From positions 124,001-188,000 of the forward strand of contig NZ_LIKT01000006.1 in NCBI RefSeq assembly GCF_001294455.1: 64,000 bases of DNA, written 5' to 3'. Both the position numbers and the translations under genes were made by a program. This document shows positions 33,873-42,397 of the stretch, one piece after another (position 1 is the stretch's first letter; each line of letters starts with the position of its first letter). This DNA is from Phaeobacter sp. 11ANDIMAR09 (GTDB lineage: Bacteria > Pseudomonadota > Alphaproteobacteria > Rhodobacterales > Rhodobacteraceae). The notes beneath the pieces are model-generated. The model saw nothing but the letters and a program-made list of their open reading frames with translations. It did not search any database and was not told the origin of the DNA.

Positions 33873-34883
33873 TCAACGGAAAACTCCCGAGATACGGCGC
33901 AACAAAGCCTCGAGTGGGCCGCGTGCAGCCAGGAGGTTCCAGACCCAGCTGAGCACCATGGCAAGGGCACAAAAGCCGAGGCTGAAGCCAAATATGGCCT
34001 CTGGCGTGAGCGACCCATCCAGCTGCCCCATGGCTTCAAGCGTGCCCATGCCCAGGAGGATATGGGCCACATAGAGGCTGAGCGCCATACGCCCCGGTGC
34101 AGCCAGCCATTCCGCCAGTCCCAATCGGTCCAGCAGGTTGCTCAGTCGCAGCATCACGCCAATCACCACACAGGCACTGCCGCTGGCGGCGATCAGATAA
34201 AAGGGGCCTGGGGGGATGGAGGTGGTGCCAAAGAGCTCACGCAGCTCAGGGTCGGAGGTGAGCGGGCCGGGCAAGGTGGCCAGCAGGGCTGCGGCCAGGC
34301 CCCAAAGGATCAGACGATTTTGCACCAGCTTTTGCCCCAGATCCTGCCGCCCGACCCACATCCCCAGGAAAACAAAGCTCACCCAAGGGAAAACCGGATG
34401 CCAGCCGTTTAGAAACGCATGGCGCAAAAACCCTTCCGGGGTCCAGAAGTTCGAATAGACCAAGGTTTCCCAGTTCCAGTTGGCCTCATAGTCGAGCAGG
34501 ACTATTCCCGCCATTCCAATCATGGCGGCGGCGAGGGCTGCCCATAGGAATATGCGAGAGGGCATGGCAAGAAAAGGTAGGGCGACCAGAAAATACAGTG
34601 CATAGTAATGCAGGATATCTGCCTCAAAAATCATCAGATTTGCCAGACCCAGGGCAAACAGGACAGCCGCCCGTGCCGCAATGACTCGTTTGGGCGTGCG
34701 GGTGAGGGTGAGGCCGATTCCGGCCATAATGACAAACAGGGCGGCGGCGCGCCCCTCTAGGCCATTGGTCAGGATGGAGGCAAAATCCGTGCCGGGTGTG
34801 ACCTCAGCCGCGATGCGAAAATTCACCAGAACCATGCCGCAGAAGGCAAAAAAGCGGGCGATGTCCAATCCGTGAAGGCGCAT
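33873..34883 (-). CDS. DUF418-type multi-pass membrane protein
   Basis: A 336-residue polytopic protein with about nine or ten hydrophobic segments. The N-terminus MRLHGLDIARFFAFCGMVLV and the late LAAPGRMALSLYVAHILLG fit the DUF418/acyltransferase-like superfamily (GRMALTNY-type motif). Function is unknown; members are suspected membrane acyl or acetyl transferases. The ATG at 34883 gives the conserved N-terminus, while an in-frame extension to 34982 crosses the terminator of mtnP and is rejected. A single gene, leftward. Confidence 0.75.
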   Translation of the reverse strand: MRLHGLDIARFFAFCGMVLVNFRIAAEVTPGTDFASILTNGLEGRAAALFVIMAGIGLTLTRTPKRVIAARAAVLFALGLANLMIFEADILHYYALYFLVALPFLAMPSRIFLWAALAAAMIGMAGIVLLDYEANWNWETLVYSNFWTPEGFLRHAFLNGWHPVFPWVSFVFLGMWVGRQDLGQKLVQNRLILWGLAAALLATLPGPLTSDPELRELFGTTSIPPGPFYLIAASGSACVVIGVMLRLSNLLDRLGLAEWLAAPGRMALSLYVAHILLGMGTLEAMGQLDGSLTPEAIFGFSLGFCALAMVLSWVWNLLAARGPLEALLRRISGVFR

Positions 34884-34947
34884 GGTGTAGTGTACTCGCA
34901 GAAAACCTCTGGTTGCTTCTATCAAGGGGCGCAGGGGGGCAAAATAA

Positions 34948-34975
34948 AGGGGGCGGAAAAAAATTCCCGCCCCCT
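34948..34975 (-). terminator. Rho-independent terminator of mtnP
   Basis: On the minus strand AGGGGGCGG pairs with CCGCCCCCT around GAATTTTTTT and is followed by TTATTTT. It is 26 bases past the mtnP stop codon. Confidence 0.88.
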
Positions 34976-35000
34976 GTTGCATTTACTTTCCTGTGGAGGC

Positions 35001-35894
35001 TCAGCTCAGCACTCGGCCGGCCACAGCGTCCAGTTTTGCAAGCAGCGCAGGATCGCGTTTGTCCGGTGCAGTCATGATGGCGAATTCCAAGGCGCGATCA
35101 CAGCCATGCGGGCAGGGCGCACGTTCCGTGCCAAGCAAGGCGGGCAAGCGGCGTACCAGCTCGCGGCCATTGCTGGAGTTGCCCTGCAGTGTCGCCAAGA
35201 TATCGCTGATATCCACGGCCCCGTGTTCAGGGTGCCAGCTGTCGTAATCGGTGACCATGGCGATGGAGGCGTAGCAAAGCTCGGCCTCGCGGGCCAGTTT
35301 GGCCTCGGGCATATTGGTCATGCCGATGACATCGCACCCCCAGCTTTCGCGGTACATCTTGCTTTCGGCCATGGAGGAAAACTGCGGGCCCTCCATGCAA
35401 AGATAGGTGCCGCCGCGGTGCACCTTGATTCCCGCTGCCCTGGCCGCCTGCTCTGCGGCATCAGAGAGCCGTTGACAGGTCGGATGGGCGACGCTGACAT
35501 GGGCGACACAGCCGGTGCCAAAGAAGCTTTTTTCGCGGGCGAATGTCCGGTCGATGAATTGATCGACAATGACAAAATCTCCCGGCGCCATTTCCTCGCG
35601 GAAGGAGCCGCAGGCGGAAACCGAGAACACATCCGTCGCCCCCAGCCGTTTCAGCGCGTCGATATTGGCGCGGTAAGGCACCTCGGTTGGAGAATGCACA
35701 TGGCCGCGCCCATGCCGCGGCAGAAAGGCCATTTTGATACCATCGAGGCTGCCGGTGAGGATCTGATCAGAAGGCGCGCCCCAGGGGGTCTCAACAGAGA
35801 CCCATTTGGCACCTTCCAGACCATCAATGTCGTAAATGCCGGACCCGCCGATCACGGCGATCATGGTGTCCCGGGGTTCGGAGATCTGTGTCAC
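35001..35894 (-). CDS. mtnP: S-methyl-5'-thioadenosine phosphorylase
   Basis: A 297-residue phosphorylase that splits methylthioadenosine into adenine and 5-methylthioribose-1-phosphate in methionine salvage. Family marks are IAVIGGSGIYDIDGLEGAKW, the phosphate loop with FLPRHGRGHVHSPTEVPYRA, and SVSACGSFREEMAPGDFVIV. TNMPEAKLAREAELCYASIA carries the substrate-binding Met and Asn region of MTAP. The start is placed at GTG 35894 because AGGAG stands eight bases upstream; the ATG at 35864, also in frame, lacks a good site. Single gene with its own terminator. Confidence 0.95.
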   Translation of the reverse strand: MTQISEPRDTMIAVIGGSGIYDIDGLEGAKWVSVETPWGAPSDQILTGSLDGIKMAFLPRHGRGHVHSPTEVPYRANIDALKRLGATDVFSVSACGSFREEMAPGDFVIVDQFIDRTFAREKSFFGTGCVAHVSVAHPTCQRLSDAAEQAARAAGIKVHRGGTYLCMEGPQFSSMAESKMYRESWGCDVIGMTNMPEAKLAREAELCYASIAMVTDYDSWHPEHGAVDISDILATLQGNSSNGRELVRRLPALLGTERAPCPHGCDRALEFAIMTAPDKRDPALLAKLDAVAGRVLS

Positions 35895-35975
35895 GCGCTA
35901 CACTCCTGTCTGTCGCTATTGTCACGAGTTGGTCTCAAGGGTTGTGCCTTTCTGCGCGCGGTTTGACAACCGCGC

Positions 35976-36007
35976 GGCCTCCGGCGGGAATATTTATTGA
36001 AAGGTGA
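35976..36007 (+). repeat. Dispersed intergenic repeat, copy 2, with leading hairpin
   Basis: GGCCTCCGGCGGGAATATTT followed by ATTGAAAGGTGA matches the block at 16795-16825 in inverted orientation. A perfect nine-base hairpin (CGCGCGGTT, loop TGAC, AACCGCGCG, 35955-35976) runs into it. It lies between mtnP and merR. Confidence 0.6.
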
Positions 36008-36028
36008 TAGAGCGTGCTGCCTTTCGGC

Positions 36029-36457
36029 CTATAGTTTTTGCCTCTCGGCACTGGTCCAGGTCAGAGCCTCTGCCATCATGTTTCGAAAGGTTGGGCATTC
36101 GGCGTGACTTGGGGCGGTGCATTTGGCCACATGACGCAGGGCGCGCGACAGCAGGGTAAGTTGGCGAATGCGGTGGTCAACCTCATCAGCGCGTTGGGAA
36201 ATGCGATTCCGCTCCAGCTGGAAGGTTGCTGCGCTTGTAGAGGACGGGCCCAGGGTCTCGGCGATGTCCTGCAGGGAAAACCCGGCGCGCTGGCCCAGGC
36301 TCACCAGGGCAAGGCGGTCGAGGACCGAGGCATCGTATTGGCGCCGCAATCCCTTGCGGCTGTCTGCCGCAATGATCCCGAGGCTTTCATAATAGCGCAG
36401 GGCTGAGGGTTTGACGCCACTGCGCCGGGCGACCTCGGCGATATCCAGAGATTTCAT
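36029..36457 (-). CDS. MerR-family regulator with a Cys-x7-Cys loop
   Basis: A 142-residue MerR protein. The winged helix at 3-70 has DIAEVARRSGVKPSALRYYE and GLRRQYDASVLDRLALVSLG. A long dimerisation helix follows (about 77-110). C-terminal to it is CTAPSHAECP, with Cys113 and Cys121 spaced as in the CueR/HmrR metal-binding loop (C-x7-C-P). The ATG at 36457 gives the standard MerR start; an extension to 36496 does not. Divergent from a DUF2938 gene with a dyad operator between them. Metal or thiol sensing is inferred from the loop; the neighbours do not name the signal. Confidence 0.88.
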   Translation of the reverse strand: MKSLDIAEVARRSGVKPSALRYYESLGIIAADSRKGLRRQYDASVLDRLALVSLGQRAGFSLQDIAETLGPSSTSAATFQLERNRISQRADEVDHRIRQLTLLSRALRHVAKCTAPSHAECPTFRNMMAEALTWTSAERQKL

Positions 36458-36459
36458 CC

Positions 36460-36484
36460 TTGACCTCAAGTCGGCTTGAATTTG
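36460..36484 (+). promoter_or_regulatory. MerR-type operator/promoter for the DUF2938 gene
   Basis: TTGACC (36460-36465) is followed by the dyad TCAAG-TCGG-CTTGA (36466-36479). MerR-family activated promoters place a dyad of this kind in an overlong spacer beside a TTGACC -35 element. A good -10 hexamer at the expected distance is not seen, so the exact promoter remains open. Confidence 0.6.
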
Positions 36485-36531
36485 CACAGAGAACACCTGT
36501 TGAAGCGATCCGTCAAGAAAAGGAGAACGGG

Positions 36532-37032
36532 ATGAGCGAAGAATGGCAGGGTGTGGTCTGGAGTTTGGGAGTTGGGGTGAGCGCGACCCTGTTCATGGAC
36601 GGGGTCGCCTGGCTGCGGGCGGGCCTGTTGGGGCAGCGGGGGCTGGACTGGGCGTTGGTCGGGCGCTGGTTGGGGCATCTCGCCCGGGGGCAATTGGTTC
36701 TTCCCTCTGCGCAGGCGGCTAGTCCGGTGCCATTTGAGCGGGCTTTGGGGTGGAGTTTTCACTATGGGGTCGGAGTGGGGTTGGCTGGGCTATTGTGGTG
36801 GCTGCTTCCTCAGGAAGGGCTGGATCAACCTCCACTGCTGTTGTGTGTTGGCTTTGATCTGGCAACGGTGCTGCTGCCGATGCTGACCCTGCAGCCGGGA
36901 CTGGGCATGGGGCTGGCGGCGCGCAGGGCGCCACAGCCCTGGCTGGCGCGGCGGCGGAGCCTGCAGACACATCTCACCTTTGGGGTCGGGCTCTATTTGG
37001 GGGCTGAGCTGGTTGCGCAGCTCCTGGGGTGA
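36532..37032 (+). CDS. DUF2938 family membrane protein
   Basis: A 166-residue protein with about four membrane segments (SLGVGVSATLFMDGVAWLRA; FHYGVGVGLAGLLWWLLP; CVGFDLATVLLPMLTLQPGL; HLTFGVGLYLGAELVAQLL). This repeating Gly-rich helix pattern and the central LGWSFHYGVG are typical of DUF2938, a family without assigned function. The ATG at 36532 has AAAAGGAGAACGGG before it; an upstream TTG frame to 36460 would overlap the operator. It is divergent from the MerR gene and is the likely target of that regulator. Confidence 0.8.
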   Translation: MSEEWQGVVWSLGVGVSATLFMDGVAWLRAGLLGQRGLDWALVGRWLGHLARGQLVLPSAQAASPVPFERALGWSFHYGVGVGLAGLLWWLLPQEGLDQPPLLLCVGFDLATVLLPMLTLQPGLGMGLAARRAPQPWLARRRSLQTHLTFGVGLYLGAELVAQLLG

Positions 37033-37154
37033 TGCATTTGTGGGCAGGTTAGGGGGGAGGAGGGCGGCAGGGCGCGGCTCGGCTCTTGTGCCAGGGGGGA
37101 TTTTCGGCTAGGGGCGGGCTGCGAACCCAAGCTCCCCAATCACAGGTATTCCCC

Positions 37155-38798
37155 ATGAGACGCGCCGCCATGGCCCTGCTGGCCAATCGTATTTCCCCGC
37201 CCAACCTCTCGATTATGCAGGATGAGGGCTGGTCCGTTGGCCGGGTCCGCACCGAGCTCTTGTCTGGGCTGACCGTTGCTTTGGCTTTGGTGCCCGAGGC
37301 GGTGGCCTTTGCTTTTGTCGCCGGAGTGCATCCGCTGGTGGGGCTTTATGCGGCCTTTCTGGTTGGGCTGGTCACAGCGCTGATCGGGGGGCGTCCGGGA
37401 ATGATCTCAGGCGCAACCGGTGCTTTGGCGGTGGTCATGGTGGCCCTGGTGGCCCAGCATGGGGTTGAGTATCTCTTTGCGACCGTGGTGCTGATGGGTG
37501 TGCTGCAGTTGATTGCAGGTGTGATGCATTGGGGCAAATTCATCCGCCTGGTGCCGCATCCGGTGATGCTGGGCTTTGTGAATGGCCTGGCCATTGTGAT
37601 CTTTCTGGCGCAAATGACCCAGTTTAAGGTGCCAGGCACCAATGGCGCCGAGTGGCTGTCGGGTGTGCCCATGATGCTGATGCTGGGGCTGGTTGGTCTG
37701 ACCATGGTGATCATCTGGGCGACGCCTAAGATCACTTCGATTGTTCCGGCACCTCTGGCGGGGATTGGCATTGTTGCGGTGCTGGTGATTGCTCTGGGTC
37801 TGGACGTGCCGCGCGTGGGCGATATGGCTTCGATCGAAGGCGGTTTGCCCTTTATCCATGTGCCCTTTGGTGAGGGCATTGGCATCTATGGCGATGCGCT
37901 GGCGCCCTTTACCTGGGAAACCTTTATGATCATCCTGCCCTATTCGGTGATCCTGGCGGCCATCGGATTGATTGAAAGCCTGCTGACCCTGAACCTGGTG
38001 GGGGAAATCACCGGCAAGCGCGGCGGCGCCAGCCAGGAGTGTATCGCGCAGGGCACCGCCAATGTGATCACGGGTTTCTTTGGCGGTATGGGGGGCTGTG
38101 CTATGATTGGCCAGTCGATGATCAACGTGAAATCTGGCGGACGTACGCGGATTGCCGGCATTTTTGCCGCGCTCTGCCTGCTGGCCTTTATCGTGGTGGC
38201 CTCGCCCTTGATCGAGCAAATTCCGCTGGCGGCCTTGGTTGGGGTGATGTTCATGGTGGTGATCGGTACCTTTGCCTGGAACAGCCTGAAAATCATGACC
38301 AAGGTGCCGCCGATGGATGCTTTTGTCATCGTGCTGGTGACTGTGGTGACGGTGATGAGCGATCTGGCGATTGCGGTTGTGGTCGGCGTGATTGTCTCGG
38401 CTCTGGCCTATGCTTGGAGCAATGCGCGCCGCATCCATGCCATCACCCGGGAGTCGGAAAGCGAGAAGGGCGCCAAGGTCTATGAGATCGAAGGGCCGCT
38501 GTTCTTTGGCTCAACGGACGGGTTCATCGAGCTGTTTGATGTGGAAAACGATCCCGACAAAGTGATTGTCGAATTTGGCCGTAGCCGGGTGGTTGATCAG
38601 TCGGCCCTTCAGGCGATTGAGGCTATCGCGGGCAAATATGAAGCGGCAGGCAAGACCCTGATGCTGCGCCACCTCAGCCGCGATTGTCATGAACTGTTGA
38701 CCAAGGCTGGTCATCTGATGATCGACAGTGATGACGACCCGGAATATCAAGTTGCTGTGGATTATTCCGTCAAGACCGGAATTCTGGGCGGCCACTAG
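37155..38798 (+). CDS. SulP-family anion transporter with STAS domain
   Basis: A 547-residue secondary transporter for sulfate, bicarbonate or dicarboxylates. The first two thirds hold about twelve hydrophobic segments, with the SulP signatures LALVPEAVAFAFVAGVHPLV and GRPGMISGATGALAVVMVAL, and CMIGQSMIN-like GGCAMIGQSMINVKSGGRTR. The C-terminal STAS domain (about 445-540) contains GPLFFGSTDGFIELFDVEND and VVDQSALQAIEAIAGKYEAA. Domain make-up resembles BicA-like bicarbonate carriers, but the ion is not determined. ATG 37155 gives the normal short cytoplasmic N-terminus. It lies 122 bases behind the DUF2938 gene. Confidence 0.92.
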   Translation: MRRAAMALLANRISPPNLSIMQDEGWSVGRVRTELLSGLTVALALVPEAVAFAFVAGVHPLVGLYAAFLVGLVTALIGGRPGMISGATGALAVVMVALVAQHGVEYLFATVVLMGVLQLIAGVMHWGKFIRLVPHPVMLGFVNGLAIVIFLAQMTQFKVPGTNGAEWLSGVPMMLMLGLVGLTMVIIWATPKITSIVPAPLAGIGIVAVLVIALGLDVPRVGDMASIEGGLPFIHVPFGEGIGIYGDALAPFTWETFMIILPYSVILAAIGLIESLLTLNLVGEITGKRGGASQECIAQGTANVITGFFGGMGGCAMIGQSMINVKSGGRTRIAGIFAALCLLAFIVVASPLIEQIPLAALVGVMFMVVIGTFAWNSLKIMTKVPPMDAFVIVLVTVVTVMSDLAIAVVVGVIVSALAYAWSNARRIHAITRESESEKGAKVYEIEGPLFFGSTDGFIELFDVENDPDKVIVEFGRSRVVDQSALQAIEAIAGKYEAAGKTLMLRHLSRDCHELLTKAGHLMIDSDDDPEYQVAVDYSVKTGILGGH

Positions 38799-38828
38799 GC
38801 CTGGACGCAGATACTGTTGCTGAGCGGT

Positions 38829-38852
38829 CGCGCCCCTGACGGGGCGCGGCTG
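38829..38852 (+). terminator. Terminator after the SulP gene
   Basis: CGCGCCCC (38829-38836), loop TGAC, GGGGCGCG (38841-38848), then GCTGTTTTGCTTT. It is 30 bases past the SulP stop codon, and ends transcription toward the convergent acetyltransferase gene. Confidence 0.75.
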
Positions 38853-38911
38853 TTTTGCTTTATGGGGTTTGGGGTTCAGGTTCACCCAAGCAGCCGCTCC
38901 TGGGATCAGGG

Positions 38912-39553
38912 TTAATCTGGGGAGAGGTCTTCGAGCATGTCGAGATCGCCGGACAACAGCGCCGGTTCGGCGCGGGCCAATGCCTCGGGTGGCCAATGCC
39001 ACCATTTCAGTGAGAGCAGGCGGGCGATCTGGGGTTTGGAAAAACGATAGCGCTGCACTGTGGCCGGGTTGCCTGTGACAATCCCATAGGGGGGCACGGT
39101 GCCGCGCACCACGGCTCCGGCGCCAATAATAGCGCCATCCCCGATGCGGGCCCCGGGCAGAACGAGGGCGCCATAACCGATCCAGACATCATGGCCGACC
39201 ACGGTGTCACGCGTGTCGGGCTGGAAATCCGCCATCTGCGCCGGATCAAAGACCGGGAAGGGGTAGCAGCTGAGGCCGTCCTGGGCATGATTGGCAGAAG
39301 AGGTTATGAAGCGCACCCCATGGGCAATCTGACAGAAGCGGCCGATTACCAGGCGCTCGCGGGCGCCGGCAAAAAGATAGGGTGCAAGATGGCCGGCCCA
39401 GTCCTGCGGTGGCGCGAAATCCGAGGCATAGGTGAAGTCCCCGACCTGGATGTTTGGATGCTCAAGTGCGCGCGATAGCATCACGGTGCCGCCATGGGGC
39501 GCGCCGCTTGGCAGAATGATCGGATTACGCAGGGCAGGATTGGGAAGGGGCAT
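38912..39553 (-). CDS. CatB-type (xenobiotic) O-acetyltransferase with hexapeptide repeats
   Basis: A 213-residue left-handed beta-helix acetyltransferase. Hexapeptide turns are visible in LVIGRFCQIAHGVRFITSSA, DTVVGHDVWIGYGALVLPGA and RIGDGAIIGAGAVVRGTVPP. The catalytic His is expected in SANHAQDGLSCYPFPVF, and the trailing YRFSKPQIARLLSLKWWHWP is typical of the CatB/Vat family. Members acetylate chloramphenicol, streptogramins or sugars; environmental homologues like this one are usually not resistance genes. It is nine bases downstream of the flavin reductase gene and probably co-transcribed with it. Confidence 0.88.
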   Translation of the reverse strand: MPLPNPALRNPIILPSGAPHGGTVMLSRALEHPNIQVGDFTYASDFAPPQDWAGHLAPYLFAGARERLVIGRFCQIAHGVRFITSSANHAQDGLSCYPFPVFDPAQMADFQPDTRDTVVGHDVWIGYGALVLPGARIGDGAIIGAGAVVRGTVPPYGIVTGNPATVQRYRFSKPQIARLLSLKWWHWPPEALARAEPALLSGDLDMLEDLSPD

Positions 39554-39562
39554 CAGAGGACC

Positions 39563-40168
39563 TCAGTCATCGGGGCGGGCCAGAGAGAAGGTCTCGCGGA
39601 CCACAGCGTAGTCGCGGTATCCCATCCGGGCCAGCGGCTGGAAACGGGTGACGTCAAAGATCCCGTCTTGCAGACAATCATCGCGCAGATGAATGCCGGT
39701 GACTTCGCCAAAGGCCACACGGTTTGCGGCTCCCGGCAGGGTGACGATCTGGGTCAGCCTGCATTCCAGCGCCGCCGGAGCATCTGCAATGCGGGCGCAG
39801 CTGATGGTGTCGCATTCCGCAGCAGTGAGGCCTGCATGGGAAAACTCATCCACCTCTTTGGGCAGGGTCTCGGAACTGGCATTCATCGCATCGCGCATCT
39901 CAAAAGCCACGATATTGACGCAGAAGACACCTGTTTCTTCGATATTGGCGAGGCTGTCTTTGGTGCCGGGCTGGTCATCCTTACTGCCGGTGGAGGCAAA
40001 CATCACCTGCGGCGGCGTATAGGCAACACCGTTGAAAAAGGAATAGGGGGCCAGATTGTTGGTGCCATCCGCCGCGCGGGAGGAAATCCAGCCGATAGGG
40101 CGCGGCGTAATCAGGGCGTTAAAAGGGTTATGCGGCAACCCATGGCCGTCTTCGGGGCGGTAGAACAT
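39563..40168 (-). CDS. Flavin reductase-like (DIM6/NTAB) protein
   Basis: A 201-residue split-barrel FMN-binding protein. The opening FNALITPRPIGWISSRAADG and NLAPYSFFNGVAYTPPQVMF are the family signature, with DSLANIEETGVFCVNIVAFE next. Such proteins reduce flavin for two-component monooxygenases or bind FMN themselves. No monooxygenase partner is next door. It is upstream of the CatB-type gene in the same direction, and divergent from the GNAT gene at 40261. Confidence 0.9.
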   Translation of the reverse strand: MFYRPEDGHGLPHNPFNALITPRPIGWISSRAADGTNNLAPYSFFNGVAYTPPQVMFASTGSKDDQPGTKDSLANIEETGVFCVNIVAFEMRDAMNASSETLPKEVDEFSHAGLTAAECDTISCARIADAPAALECRLTQIVTLPGAANRVAFGEVTGIHLRDDCLQDGIFDVTRFQPLARMGYRDYAVVRETFSLARPDD

Positions 40169-40260
40169 GGCGCGTCTCCAATTGTTTGCCCCAGGCTTAC
40201 GCCCGTGCTAGGGCGATTTCCAGCCCCTTGAGGTGAGGGCAGGGACGGAGGCCGCAAGGC

Positions 40261-40803
40261 GTGATCGAACTTATGGCAGAACAGCCCGGCGACCGCTGGG
40301 AGGTGGAAGCGCTTTATGATTTGTGCTTTGCGCCGGGGCGAGAAGCCCTATCGTCTTACCGTTTGCGCGATGATGTGCCGCCCGTTGCGGGCTTGAGCCA
40401 GGTGGCGCGCGACGAGCTGGGCATTCTGGCAGGGGCGATCCGGTTCTGGCCTGTCCATATCGAAGAGGAAGGCGAAGCGATCTCCGCTGGCGCCAAGGCG
40501 CAGCCTGTGACGGCCCTGCTGCTGGGACCTGTGGCGGTGCATCCCACCCACCAGGGCGAGGGGCTGGGCGGCTCGTTGATCCGGGACAGTCTGGCCAAGG
40601 CCGCCGAGCAGGGCTGGGAGCGGGTGATGTTGGTGGGGGATGCCCCCTATTATCGCCGGTTCGGGTTCGAGCAGTTGCAGGATGTGGAAATGCCGCCCCC
40701 AACAAACCCTGAGCGGGTTTTGGGGCTGGCCGCGCAGTCTGGCGCCTGGGCGGGGGTCCGAGGCCGGGTCACACGGTGGCAAGGGGCGGCGCATCGCGCC
40801 TGA
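40261..40803 (+). CDS. GNAT-family N-acetyltransferase
   Basis: A 180-residue acetyltransferase resembling the YhbS group. The acetyl-CoA binding motif is in LLGPVAVHPTHQGEGLGGSL (HQGEGLGG), then LIRDSLAKAAEQGWERVMLV and YYRRFGFEQ. The likely start is GTG 40261, preceded by GGAGG at nine bases; ATG 40273 is the alternative. The substrate is unknown. It is followed after 57 bases by the EcsC gene in the same direction. Confidence 0.88.
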   Translation: MIELMAEQPGDRWEVEALYDLCFAPGREALSSYRLRDDVPPVAGLSQVARDELGILAGAIRFWPVHIEEEGEAISAGAKAQPVTALLLGPVAVHPTHQGEGLGGSLIRDSLAKAAEQGWERVMLVGDAPYYRRFGFEQLQDVEMPPPTNPERVLGLAAQSGAWAGVRGRVTRWQGAAHRA

Positions 40804-40860
40804 AGACCTTGAAACCGACGCTCTGGGGGCCAATCTCTATGGGGAGGGAGGCCAGGAGCG

Positions 40861-41628
40861 ATGAGTGAGATTTTGCAAGAGCAGCGTAGGCTGTCCCCAT
40901 CTGAGATTGAGGCAGAGCTGGATGCGCTGGCACGGCGCTACAGAAATGCAAGCGGTTTGGGAGTCAACCTGCTGAACGTGATCGGCGGACAGTTTGAGAG
41001 CCTTTTGGCGCAACTGCCTGCGGGCCCGCGTGGGCAGCTGGGACAGGCAACCGAGCAAGCACTGCACCTGGCCATGCAGGCGGCGCGTCACTCCCGCCGG
41101 ATGGTGCCGGGCCAATCGCGCCGGGTCAACCGGCTGGTCAGCACCGCAATGGGCGCCGCTGGTGGCGCTGCCGGGCTGCCGGGGGCACTGGTTGAGCTGC
41201 CCGCCACCACCGCCTTTTTACTGCGTACGATCCAGGATGCCGCGGCAAGCCAGGGGTTTGACCCCAACGCGGAAAACGTGATGTTTGATTGTCTGCGGGT
41301 GTTTTCTTCCGCAGGTCCGCTGGCGCGGGATGACGGCAGCGACACGGCCTTTGTCTCGTTGCGCTTCAGCCTCTCGGGGCAGGCGCTCAATCAGGTCATC
41401 ACCACCGTGGCGCCCCGTCTAGCCACGGCACTGGGGCATAAGCTGGCGGCGCAGTCGGTGCCCGTTCTGGGGGCGGCCGCAGGGGCCACAGTGAACTATG
41501 TTTATTCCGGCTATTACCATGAGGTTGCCTTGGTGCATTTTGGACTGCGCCGCTTGGCGATCGAGGCTGACCAGTCCGAGGGGCGTTTGTTGGAGGATTT
41601 TGTCGCCCGGCTGCCGTTGCAGCCCTAG
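40861..41628 (+). CDS. EcsC-family protein
   Basis: A 255-residue protein whose central region (about 85-235) has the EcsC family look: Gly/Ala-rich AAGGAAGLPGALVELPATTA, then FLLRTIQDAAASQGFDPNAE, and near the C-terminus GAAAGATVNYVYSGYYHEVA. EcsC was named from the Bacillus ecs ABC transporter operon; its biochemical role is unknown, and here no ABC genes are adjacent. The central hydrophobic stretches could associate with the membrane. GGGAGGGAGGC lies before the start codon. Confidence 0.85.
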   Translation: MSEILQEQRRLSPSEIEAELDALARRYRNASGLGVNLLNVIGGQFESLLAQLPAGPRGQLGQATEQALHLAMQAARHSRRMVPGQSRRVNRLVSTAMGAAGGAAGLPGALVELPATTAFLLRTIQDAAASQGFDPNAENVMFDCLRVFSSAGPLARDDGSDTAFVSLRFSLSGQALNQVITTVAPRLATALGHKLAAQSVPVLGAAAGATVNYVYSGYYHEVALVHFGLRRLAIEADQSEGRLLEDFVARLPLQP

Positions 41629-41770
41629 GCGACACTCCCTTTAGGCAGAAATTTCTGTTACGGGGGGCTTAGGCTCTGGTCCTGGACCCAACAGGGCTGC
41701 GGCATAATTTCGCCTCTTGATCTTACATTTGTTGCCCCGCTATTCAGCAAAACCTGCTACGAGTAAGTGA

Positions 41771-42319
41771 ATGATAAACTACAGCCTGAAATGCGCCCAG
41801 GGGCATAGCTTTGACAGCTGGTTCCAGTCTGCCTCTGCCTTTGACAAGCTGTCCGCAGCGGGTCTGGTGGTCTGTGCCTTTTGCGGCAGCACCGATGTTG
41901 AAAAAGCCATCATGGCGCCACGGGTGCGCACCGGGCGCAAGGCCGTGTCAGGGATCGGCGAGCCTGAGCGCCCCGCCCCTGAGCCCTCGCAGGCCTCTGT
42001 GGCGTCATCCTCAAACTCAGACATCACTGGAGCCGCCCCCGTAGCCACGCCGGAGAGCGGCCCAGGGGCCTTGAGCACTCCGAAGACGGGTGCGGCGGGA
42101 GAGATAGAAAAAGCCCTAGGGGAGTTCCGCCGCAAGGTCGAAGAAAACTCTGACTATGTGGGTAAGGATTTTGCCAGCGAGGCCCGGGCCATGCATCTGG
42201 GCGACTCGCCGGAACGCGCCATTCACGGAGAGGCCAAGCCGGAAGAGGCCAAAGCCTTGATCGAGGAGGGTATCCCAGTTTTGCCGCTGCCCTTTGGGCG
42301 GGGTCGCAAAACAAACTAG
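41771..42319 (+). CDS. DUF1178 family zinc-ribbon-like protein
   Basis: A 182-residue protein. The N-terminus MINYSLKCAQGHSFDSWFQS with a CxxGH pair and VVCAFCGSTDVEKAIMAPRV with CxxC suggests a small zinc ribbon (Cys8, His12, Cys35, Cys38). After a low-complexity linker (about 70-115) the C-terminus has the DUF1178 signature VEENSDYVGKDFASEARAMH and EEAKALIEEGIPVLPLPFG. Function is unknown. Single gene, 142 bases behind EcsC. Confidence 0.9.
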   Translation: MINYSLKCAQGHSFDSWFQSASAFDKLSAAGLVVCAFCGSTDVEKAIMAPRVRTGRKAVSGIGEPERPAPEPSQASVASSSNSDITGAAPVATPESGPGALSTPKTGAAGEIEKALGEFRRKVEENSDYVGKDFASEARAMHLGDSPERAIHGEAKPEEAKALIEEGIPVLPLPFGRGRKTN

Positions 42320-42397
42320 AGACCTGCAGGGATTGGCTCGCTAAAAGAGGTTAGGACTGAAATCTATTCGTTTTGACCACAGCCAAGGGGCAAATTT

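Noticed and set aside
36029-36484. SoxR as identity of the MerR regulator
   Set aside because: The dyad resembles a SoxR box, but the protein lacks the four-cysteine iron-sulfur cluster motif of SoxR and has only two cysteines in a C-x7-C loop.
38912-39553. Chloramphenicol or streptogramin resistance gene
   Set aside because: The CatB-type fold is shared by many environmental acetyltransferases; the context gives no sign of a resistance cassette.
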